A stretch of DNA of 20,785 nt from Cellulomonadaceae bacterium (GTDB taxonomy: Bacteria; Actinomycetota; Actinomycetes; Actinomycetales; Cellulomonadaceae): NCBI GenBank assembly GCA_031283115.1, contig JAITCK010000187.1, positions 1 through 20,785 of the forward strand, given 5' to 3'. A program made the position numbers and the translations under genes. Position 1 is the stretch's first letter; every line of letters starts with the position of its first letter. The notes beneath the pieces are model-generated. The model did not search any database. It was not told the DNA's origin and worked only from the letters and a program-made list of their open reading frames with translations. Positions 14,467 through 20,785 of this stretch are shown one piece after another.

Positions 14467-17400
14467 ATGTTTGACCTACTGACGTCGGCCATCCGCCGTC
14501 GAGCACGTGCGAACCACAAACCCGCACTGCGCACGGGGGGGGGTACCCGTTTCGCGGCTGTCCCCGTCATCGGCGCCCTAGCCTTCACCACCGTTGCAGC
14601 AGCCGGAGCCGCACCCGCAGCCGCTGCGCCCGCACCGGAATTGATTCGAAACATCGATTTCAATAACCGGCAGTGGAACTGGAACCTCCTTCCGGCAGGT
14701 TTCAGCCACGAAGATGCTGAGTTCATTGAGGTCGACGAAGGTAACTCTGCGTTGTTGGTCACGCCTACCTCCGACTGGAACGGTGTTGACACGCGCCCAG
14801 AAGCGAACTACATCCCGCTCACCGAAGGGGGAACCTATGTCTACCAGGCTGCCGCCCGTCTGCCTGAAGGGCACGACCGGGCGACGATGCGTCTCTACAA
14901 CTACCCTGGATGGACCCGCCTGGCGACCGTAGAGGTCACTGACCAAGAATGGACTGCGATTGAGGCTCAGCTGACCGCCCAGGGAGGAGACCGCTTCCGC
15001 CTGGTTGGTGACAACGGCGAGCGCATCCCTTTCCTCATGGATGATGTGTCTGTCTACCGCGTTCCTTCGTCTTCTCAGTCTCCCACCCCGGAACCTTCCC
15101 CCGAGGTGACCGCGCCTGAAGCCCCCGAGGGCGAAGAGGCTGACGTGTCCACCCCGGAAACGCCGGCTGTCGGCGTCGTCGTCTTTGAGCGCAACTTCGA
15201 GAACGGTGCCCCTGCCGGTGGCGATGGTGGCGAGTTCGAGGTTGTCCCCAACCCCGTCGGTGACGGTCTTGTCCAGCGCATCACCACCGCTGACACCTGG
15301 CACGGCCTGCAAATCCCGGCCAACGTTTTCCAGGCTGGCGCCACCTACCGCTTCCAGGCCGACGTGCTGCGTGCGCCAGGCTCGGACGCCATGAACGCCC
15401 GTTTCGAGGGCGCCAACGACCCGTGGCCCTGGCCCGTGGGCAACCACGCCATCGAAACCGAGTGGTCCACCATTTCCGGTGACTTCACCTGGGATGAGCA
15501 CCTTCCCATGCCAGTCCGCCTAGTCAACGGTGGTGACGGTGCCTTCTACGCCGACAACGTTGTGGTCACCCGCATCGGTACCGGCGAGGCACCCCCGGCC
15601 CCGGAGCGTGAACTTGTTCGCACCTGGGACTTCTCCACGCAGGCTGACGTCAACGCTGACATGCACGGTCAGGACGTCAACCTCCAGCGCGTCACTGACA
15701 CCACTGCCCCCAACGGCTACTCCCTGCGTGTCACTGGCCGTAACGCTGACTGGCACGCCCCCCGCGTCGGCTTCCCGGCCATGCAACTGGGTGCCGAATA
15801 CCAGTTGGAAATCACTGCTCGCGTTGAAGCCGGTGAAGGTTCCACCGAACTGCACCCGCGCGGTCTGTCCCTCCAGGCCAACGGCAACATCGACGGGTGG
15901 TCCTACATGGGCGACCACCCCATCACCGAAGAGTGGACCACCATCGAATCGGGCCGTTGGCTCGCCGGTGACCAGGCCCGCATCTCCATCAACACCTCTG
16001 CTGGTGACGAAACCGATTTCCCCACCTGGTACATCGACACGATGACCCTGTGGCGGACTGCCCCGGCCCCCGTGGTGGACCCGGACTTCGTGTTCACGCC
16101 CATGTTCTTCGACTTCGAAGACGGCGTGCAGTACGAACCGGTTCTCAACGAAGATGGCGAACCGGTTCTCGATGAGGACGACAACCCTGCCATGGTGCAG
16201 GTGAACAACGGCATGCAAGGCTGGTTCAGCCGTAACGCTCGCGCCAACCTGAGCCTGGTCTCCCCCGGTGCCCCCGTCACCGTTGGTTATGAGGGTGAAG
16301 GTGACGACCGTCAACCCATCCGCGAAGCCTCCGACCACGCCATCCGCATTGACGGTCGTGTGGACCAGGGCGACGGCCCCATGTTCGACATGGTGGGCCA
16401 CATGACGCCCAACCAGCGCTTGACCATCTCTGGTGACGCCCGCTTTGTGGGTCGTGCCACCACGCCTGGACAGTTGACTGTGTCCATGCAGACCGGCGGC
16501 TCCGTATTCACCAACCTGGTGCAGAACATCAATGTCGGCAACGACTGGACCTCCTTCACCGGCGAGTTCATTGTTCCCGCCTTCACCACCATGGCTAACC
16601 TCTACTTTGAGACGCCCTGGCAGTCCGGTGCTATCGGCGACACCACCGCGTTTGAGGTGGACAACATTCGCATCTCCCTGCCCCCCCGCCTGGAATGGCA
16701 GGAAGACTTCATTCCGCTGCGTGAAACCCTGCCCGGCATCCACACCGGTCTCGCCGTGGACTCCCGTGAACTTGCTGGCGAACACGCGGAACTGCTGCTG
16801 CACCACTTCACCCACCTGGTGGGCGAAAACCACATGAAGCCCGACTTCTGGTTCTCAGGTATGCCGTCAAATGCGGCTACGTGGCAGCCCGGCCAGGACT
16901 TCGACTCCTTCCGTCGTGACATTCAGGCTACGCAGATGCTCAACTTCGCCCGCGACAACGACCTGACGGTCTTTGGTCACGTGCTGGTGTGGCACTCGCA
17001 GACGCCCACCTGGTTCTTCGCTCCGTGGAACGACTCGCAGAAGTCCGTCTACGTCCCCGGTCGTGGCCTGGAACTTGCTCCCACGCCGGAAAACCGTGAA
17101 ATCATGCTGGCCCGTATGGAGACCTTCATCCGCATGGTTGCCGCAGATATCGCCCGCGATTTCGGCCCCTTCGGTGGCGTCGACTCGCAGAATCGACCCA
17201 ACCCGGTCAACTCCTTCGAGGTGGCCAACGAGGTTGTCGCCGGTGGCGCCGCCCAAGGTCTGCTCGCTGGCGGTATGCGCCCCAACTCCCCGTACACCCG
17301 CATCTTCTTTGATGCTGACGTGGAGAACTCGGCCTACTCGTTTGTCCGTGAAGCCTTCTTCATGGCTGACCACTACTTCAACGGTGTGTTCCACACCAAC

Positions 17401-19653
17401 GGTTCGGAAACCACCCGTGCAACGGGTGACGACCGCATCACTCTGTGGGTCAACGACTACAACACCGAGCGCACCACCGGTTCGCCCAACCACCCCAACG
17501 CCAAGCGCGTCCAGCTGCTCAACCTGGTCAACTACCTCATCGACGCCGGTGCGCCGGTTGATGGTGTGGGCCACCAGTTCCACGCTGGTTTGGAGTGGGA
17601 TGTCAACGGTCTGCGTTACGCGCTCGACCTGTTCGCTTACGCTAACGGCTTTGTCAACGCTCCCGTGTTGCAGGCCGTCACCGAAATCGACGTGACCATC
17701 CCCGGCATCAACGCCGAGACTGGCGTGACCGAAGCACAACTCATTGCGCAAGGTCACTACTACCGTCAGGCCTTCGACATCATCCGTAACCACCAGGTCC
17801 GCCACGGTGACATTGATACCGTGACCATCTGGGGTCTCACCGATGGCCGGTCGTGGCGTTCCGAGCAGTACCCGCTGCTGTTTGACAACGCCCTGCAGGC
17901 AAAGCCTGCCTTCCACGGCGCCGTCGCCAACCACGACATCCTCACCGCCGTCTACCCGGCAATCCCGGGCCGACCCGGTGTCGGTGGACGCCCCGTGACG
18001 CCTCCTGTGGCAGACGACGAAGGTAACGGTGGCGGCTGGATCGTCCCCGAACTGGGCAACTACATCCCGCAGGCCTACGTGTTCAACGCAGACATCCCCT
18101 TCACGGCAGCGTCCTTTGACGATGCACAGTGGGGTCGCCTGCCGGGACACTCCCTCGCCGAGGGTGGAACCTTCCATGTCCGCCACGCTGACGGAACCCT
18201 CACGGTTCTCGCCAACGTCAACGGCCTCATCAGCGAGCGCTCCACTCCGGCCCAGCCCTACTACCTGCACGTCGTCATCGACGGACGGGTTGTGGTTGTG
18301 GCCCAGGATGGAACAGTGTTCGAAGGCGGCGGCACCTCCCCTGCACCCGCGGGCGAGGAAGGAATCCGCTTCGATGGCGCCATCGTCACGGACATTCGTG
18401 CCCTGACCCGCGTCAACGACAACAACTGGCAGGCACTCATCGAAATCCCGGTTGACAGCGACACTGTCGAACTCAACCTGGCCCGTCGTGATCGCTCCCG
18501 CGCCGATATCGGCGCCTGGGCCTTCCAGAACGGTGAACTGACCCTGGTGGACGAACTGGCTTTCGCGGAACTTCCGCTGGCTGCTGTTCGCCCCGAAATT
18601 GGCCAGTTCTCCACCTGGGATGGTGCGCAGCGCTTGGCCGCCGACACTCACGCCCAAGGAAACGTGGACGGTGCTACCGCCGACGTTCAGGCCATGTGGT
18701 ACTTCGGTGCTACCGAAACCCACTTCACCAACCAGCCGCACGCCACCTTGTACCTGCAAGTTGACGTGACCGACAGCAACATCGACTGGTCGTCCGACCA
18801 GAGGTACATGCAGGACTCTGTCGAGTTCTTCGTGGGCCTCCAAGGTCGCGGCGCCCCCCACAACACCTACGACGCCCAGTTCCGGGTTGGTGCCAACGGT
18901 GAAGTCTCCTTCAGCCGCGGCAACCAGGCTATCCAAGCTCAGCGCATTCGCTCTGCTGTGGAGCGCACCGCTGACGGTTACCGCCTGGAAGTAGCTATTA
19001 TGATGGCTACCTCCGGTGGACACCAGGCCGACCAGTGGAACTACAACCTCGCTGGTCTCGGTTCGACCCACACGTTCGACGTGCAGGTCAACGACGCGAC
19101 GGCTGGTGCCCGCACCTCCATCCACACCTGGGCCGACCCCACGGCTAACGGCTTCAGCAACACCGCCCGTCAGGGTGTCATCCAGTTGGTTGCCGCTGCA
19201 GATGAGGCTCCGATTGTTCCTCCGACTCTCCCGATGCCTGAGTTGCCGGTTCCCGGCCTACCCGTTCCTGGCCTGCCCGGTACCCCCGGCGCAGCCGGAA
19301 CCCCTGGTGCTGCAGGTGCTGCCGGACAGCCTGGCCGTCCCGGCGCCGTCGGACGCCCCGGAACTGCCGGAACCGTTGGCCGCCCTGGTGTAGCCGGTGA
19401 AACCGTCATCGTTGAAGCCGACTACGTAGACGTTGACGAGGTCATCGACTACGACGGCATCGCATACGAAGACGGCGACACCGAAACGGTCGAAGCCGGT
19501 GCAGGCGACAACGTCACCGCCGAGGCAGCCACCGCGGAAGGCTTCAACGCCATGCCGCTGTGGATCGCGCTCTCAGTGGTGCTCGCCGCCGCAGCCACAG
19601 GCTTCACCGCCCTGGCTGTCCGCACCCGCCGCCTCAAAGAAGCCGCCATCTGA
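14467..19653 (+). CDS. Multimodular surface-anchored GH10 endo-beta-1,4-xylanase
   Basis: A secreted 1,728-residue enzyme for cutting xylan. Order: signal peptide (1 to about 58; RRR near 10, hydrophobic 30-56, Ala-rich cleavage region); four beta-sandwich modules resembling CBM4/9/22 (about 60-197, 239-373, 382-530, 542-741); GH10 domain (about 743-1160); a PGRPGVGGRP linker; two CBM9-like modules (about 1199-1376, degenerate, and 1377-1580, with DSVEFFV); Pro-rich linker; 14 Gly-X-Y triplets (1602-1643); acidic stretch; membrane helix (about 1697-1718) and RTRRLKEAAI. GH10 marks are LVWHSQTPTWF (His843), acid/base Glu922 in EVANEV, nucleophile Glu1073 in VTEIDV, and WGLTDGRSWR. No LPxTG precedes the helix, so it is probably held by the membrane helix. 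GGAG lies 7 nt before the ATG. Glycine codons are mostly GGT/GGC, unlike the GGG-rich mfd, suggesting high expression or a separate origin. The GH10 call is firm; the individual CBM families are less so. Confidence 0.93.
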   Translation: MFDLLTSAIRRRARANHKPALRTGGGTRFAAVPVIGALAFTTVAAAGAAPAAAAPAPELIRNIDFNNRQWNWNLLPAGFSHEDAEFIEVDEGNSALLVTPTSDWNGVDTRPEANYIPLTEGGTYVYQAAARLPEGHDRATMRLYNYPGWTRLATVEVTDQEWTAIEAQLTAQGGDRFRLVGDNGERIPFLMDDVSVYRVPSSSQSPTPEPSPEVTAPEAPEGEEADVSTPETPAVGVVVFERNFENGAPAGGDGGEFEVVPNPVGDGLVQRITTADTWHGLQIPANVFQAGATYRFQADVLRAPGSDAMNARFEGANDPWPWPVGNHAIETEWSTISGDFTWDEHLPMPVRLVNGGDGAFYADNVVVTRIGTGEAPPAPERELVRTWDFSTQADVNADMHGQDVNLQRVTDTTAPNGYSLRVTGRNADWHAPRVGFPAMQLGAEYQLEITARVEAGEGSTELHPRGLSLQANGNIDGWSYMGDHPITEEWTTIESGRWLAGDQARISINTSAGDETDFPTWYIDTMTLWRTAPAPVVDPDFVFTPMFFDFEDGVQYEPVLNEDGEPVLDEDDNPAMVQVNNGMQGWFSRNARANLSLVSPGAPVTVGYEGEGDDRQPIREASDHAIRIDGRVDQGDGPMFDMVGHMTPNQRLTISGDARFVGRATTPGQLTVSMQTGGSVFTNLVQNINVGNDWTSFTGEFIVPAFTTMANLYFETPWQSGAIGDTTAFEVDNIRISLPPRLEWQEDFIPLRETLPGIHTGLAVDSRELAGEHAELLLHHFTHLVGENHMKPDFWFSGMPSNAATWQPGQDFDSFRRDIQATQMLNFARDNDLTVFGHVLVWHSQTPTWFFAPWNDSQKSVYVPGRGLELAPTPENREIMLARMETFIRMVAADIARDFGPFGGVDSQNRPNPVNSFEVANEVVAGGAAQGLLAGGMRPNSPYTRIFFDADVENSAYSFVREAFFMADHYFNGVFHTNGSETTRATGDDRITLWVNDYNTERTTGSPNHPNAKRVQLLNLVNYLIDAGAPVDGVGHQFHAGLEWDVNGLRYALDLFAYANGFVNAPVLQAVTEIDVTIPGINAETGVTEAQLIAQGHYYRQAFDIIRNHQVRHGDIDTVTIWGLTDGRSWRSEQYPLLFDNALQAKPAFHGAVANHDILTAVYPAIPGRPGVGGRPVTPPVADDEGNGGGWIVPELGNYIPQAYVFNADIPFTAASFDDAQWGRLPGHSLAEGGTFHVRHADGTLTVLANVNGLISERSTPAQPYYLHVVIDGRVVVVAQDGTVFEGGGTSPAPAGEEGIRFDGAIVTDIRALTRVNDNNWQALIEIPVDSDTVELNLARRDRSRADIGAWAFQNGELTLVDELAFAELPLAAVRPEIGQFSTWDGAQRLAADTHAQGNVDGATADVQAMWYFGATETHFTNQPHATLYLQVDVTDSNIDWSSDQRYMQDSVEFFVGLQGRGAPHNTYDAQFRVGANGEVSFSRGNQAIQAQRIRSAVERTADGYRLEVAIMMATSGGHQADQWNYNLAGLGSTHTFDVQVNDATAGARTSIHTWADPTANGFSNTARQGVIQLVAAADEAPIVPPTLPMPELPVPGLPVPGLPGTPGAAGTPGAAGAAGQPGRPGAVGRPGTAGTVGRPGVAGETVIVEADYVDVDEVIDYDGIAYEDGDTETVEAGAGDNVTAEAATAEGFNAMPLWIALSVVLAAAATGFTALAVRTRRLKEAAI
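14535..14543 (+). repeat. Run of nine G in the xylanase signal-peptide region
   Basis: Nine consecutive G residues encode part of RTGGGT (residues 22-27), before the hydrophobic core of the signal peptide. Gain or loss of one G would shift the frame and abolish the remaining 1,700 residues. Such tracts are classic slippage sites for on/off switching of surface proteins, and also common sequencing-error sites. Confidence 0.85.
16135..16170 (+). repeat. Short direct repeat in xylanase module 4
   Basis: GAACCGGTTCTC occurs at 16135-16146 and 16159-16170, 24 nt apart in frame, giving tandem EPVLNEDG / EPVLDEDD units. The repeated block is acidic and forms an insertion at the start of the fourth binding module. 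A metal-binding loop is conceivable but not shown. Confidence 0.65.
19270..19395 (+). repeat. Collagen-like Gly-X-Y triplets in the xylanase
   Basis: Fourteen uninterrupted Gly-X-Y triplets (GLP, GTP, GAA, GTP, GAA, GAA, GQP, GRP, GAV, GRP, GTA, GTV, GRP, GVA) follow a Pro-rich linker with two VPGLP units. The pattern fits the collagen family (bacterial collagen-like stalks). In bacteria such stretches can form triple helices, which here would trimerise the enzyme near the cell surface. Confidence 0.85.
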
Positions 19654-19719
19654 TAGCCCTTATCAGACAGGTGCCATTTTGAGAACGGCACAGCCTGACA
19701 GGCAAAAGGCCTGACAGGC
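19650..19719 (+). repeat. Cluster of stem-loops and repeats after the xylanase
   Basis: Three structures follow each other. CTGATA/TATCAG (19650-19655 with 19661-19666) covers the stop codon. GTGCC/GGCAC is at 19671-19675 with 19687-19691. Two copies of GCCTGACAGGC (19693-19703 and 19709-19719), each self-complementary around its central A, are separated by 5 nt. They may protect the 3' end of the mRNA or help termination. Confidence 0.55.
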
Positions 19720-19778
19720 GAAACACCGTCGACCTCTAGCCTTCCTTCTCAGCAAGGATGCTCATGTGGTGGTGAGAC

Positions 19779-19819
19779 AAGGACCCCGCCTGGAACTTTT
19801 GGTTCCAGGCGGGGTCCTT
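19779..19819 (+). terminator. Perfect 18-bp hairpin between the xylanase and the permease gene
   Basis: The arms 19779-19796 and 19802-19819 are perfectly complementary over 18 bp (begins AAGGACCCCG) with a TTTTG loop. It lies 126 bp after the xylanase stop. It has no T-run behind it, but the stem is the most stable in the window, so it most likely ends xylanase transcription. Confidence 0.85.
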
Positions 19820-19933
19820 CGCCATGTCCTACCGCACCCTGTGACAGGCATCTCAGTGTGATGTGTGCCGGGGGAGGTGCGCCCTCACGGCCACGCGGCC
19901 CAAGTCGCCGTCGTCGTAGCAAAAAATGTCCCC

Positions 19934-20785
19934 ATGACATCCACCACCGAGGCCCAGCAAGCCTCAGCAGACACCTCCCTGTTCGCTGACACGTCCGCCG
20001 ATGCCGCCCCCAACCCGGCAGGCGCCGACCAGACACCGCTCGAAAAGTTCTTCGGCATCAAACGGTCTGGCTCCACCGTCCGCACCGAACTCATCGCAGG
20101 TCTCACCAGCTTTGTCGCCTCCGTGTTCACCATCCTCACCATCCCCAACATGGTGTCCACCGGCGCCGCCAACGACCCCCGCCTGTGGAACGCCGTCTAC
20201 ATTGCCGCCGCCATCGCCGCCGTGGTCGGCTGCCTCCTCAAAGCCTTCCTGGCCAAACTGCCCTTCGTGCAAGCCCCCGGCATGGGCCTCGGCTCCTACT
20301 TCGCAGGCGCCGTCATGCCCGGCCTGGCCGTGCTGGCCTGGGGTGCAGGCGTCGACATGACCGACCCGGTCACCCGCCAGCTCATCTTCCCCGTCGCCCT
20401 GCTCATGGTGTTCGTGTCCGGCCTGCTCTTTGTCCTGTTCACCGCCACCGGCATCCGCGACCGCATCATCAACGCTATTCCCACCGGCATTAAAATGGCC
20501 CTCGGCCCCGGCATCGGCTTGTTCATCACCCTGCTGGGCCTGCGCTTCAGCGGCATCGTCGTCGCCAGCCCCGGAACCTTCGTCACCCTGCAAAACTTTG
20601 GCGGCCTGGGCGGCGACAACCATGCAGCCGTCGTCGGCGCCATCATGGCCGTCATCGGATTCCTGCTCATCGCCGTGCTCCACACCCGCAAGGTGAAAAG
20701 CGCCATCCTCATCGGCATCATCGCTATCACCATCGTCACCTACCTGCCCGTCATCGGCCAGCGCCCCTTCCCCGAAAACTTCTCC
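19934..20785 (+). CDS. NCS2/AzgA-type purine (guanine/hypoxanthine-like) permease, N-terminal part
   Basis: The reading frame is open to the window edge (284 codons), so the gene is cut there. After a disordered Ser/Thr/Ala-rich stretch (1-32) comes LEKFFGIKRSGSTVRTE (about 36-52), the usual AzgA entry sequence. The TM3 motif QAPGMGLGSYFA is at 113-124, and later ATGIRDRIINAIPTGIKMALGPGIGLFI with the next helices matches AzgA carriers. These are proton-driven importers of hypoxanthine, guanine or adenine in the cytoplasmic membrane. The first membrane segment is unusual: in place of the common TTFLTMAYI-NP sequence it reads TSFVASVFTILTIPNM, which may affect the substrate. The ATG at 19934 has no Shine-Dalgarno sequence. 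An AAAAAT (19922-19927) 6 nt upstream might be a weak leaderless -10. No purine riboswitch is visible. Confidence 0.88.
   Translation, partial: MTSTTEAQQASADTSLFADTSADAAPNPAGADQTPLEKFFGIKRSGSTVRTELIAGLTSFVASVFTILTIPNMVSTGAANDPRLWNAVYIAAAIAAVVGCLLKAFLAKLPFVQAPGMGLGSYFAGAVMPGLAVLAWGAGVDMTDPVTRQLIFPVALLMVFVSGLLFVLFTATGIRDRIINAIPTGIKMALGPGIGLFITLLGLRFSGIVVASPGTFVTLQNFGGLGGDNHAAVVGAIMAVIGFLLIAVLHTRKVKSAILIGIIAITIVTYLPVIGQRPFPENFS

Noticed and set aside
16867..19125. A 752-codon open frame on the minus strand opposite the xylanase, and another at 15520-16833
   Set aside because: The plus strand clearly encodes GH10 and CBM modules. The minus frames have low-complexity Val/Gly/His/Asp-rich products, which is the usual shadow of GC-rich coding DNA.
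19693..19719. Two GCCTGACAGGC copies as a minimal CRISPR
   Set aside because: Only two 11-nt units with a 5-nt gap and no cas genes. This is a pair of small palindromes.
19820..19933. Purine riboswitch in front of the AzgA-type permease
   Set aside because: The gap after the terminator is only about 110 bp and no three-way junction with the conserved purine-aptamer loops could be recognised.

Overview
The window is GC-rich, tightly packed DNA from an actinobacterium (Actinomycetota). The support is the gene order tRNA-Gln(UUG) - glmU - prs - rplY (L25/CTC type) - pth - DUF4190-like membrane protein - mfd, the TAnnnT-type -10 boxes placed right in front of start codons (leaderless genes), and the L25, Prs and Uup-type ABC-F sequences. 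A member of the Actinomycetales/Micrococcales side is likely. The genus cannot be fixed from the sequence alone.

Layout. Positions 34-1920 (+) hold a Uup-type ABC-F ATPase. It converges on a minus-strand set of four genes read right to left: a TetR regulator (5523-4834), an ABC ATPase (4779-3811), its NatB-type permease (3814-2540) and a small putative membrane-associated HExxH protein (2538-1987). Spacing is tight (54 bp, 4-bp overlap, 1 bp), so this looks like one operon for a self-regulated drug or ion efflux system. An inverted repeat at 5568-5581, between tetR and the tRNA, is the natural operator candidate. From 5589 to 14135 (+) runs the housekeeping block: tRNA-Gln, UDP-GlcNAc synthesis (glmU), PRPP synthesis (prs), ribosomal protein L25, peptidyl-tRNA hydrolase, a Pro/Tyr/Gly-rich DUF4190-like membrane protein and the transcription-repair coupling factor Mfd. 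L25 is preceded by a structured leader and followed by a strong hairpin that sits inside a false Pth start.

Positions 14136-14466 form a 331-bp regulatory gap with two LacI-family-like operators and an inverted repeat. They lie in front of the most striking gene of the window, a 1,728-residue secreted, membrane-anchored multimodular GH10 xylanase (14467-19653). Its order is signal peptide, four carbohydrate-binding-like beta-sandwich modules, GH10 catalytic domain, two CBM9-like modules, Pro-rich linker, 14 collagen-like Gly-X-Y triplets, acidic segment, membrane anchor without LPxTG. A run of nine G residues in the signal-peptide coding region is a possible phase-variation switch. Several stem-loops follow the gene, ending in an 18-bp perfect hairpin (19779-19819). 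The window ends in the first 284 codons of an AzgA/NCS2-type purine permease with an unusual first membrane segment.

The best candidates for something new are the possibly switchable, collagen-tipped xylanase with its sugar-responsive promoter, and the HExxH protein tied to the TetR-ABC operon. No CRISPR array, transposase, integrase or toxin-antitoxin pair was seen.
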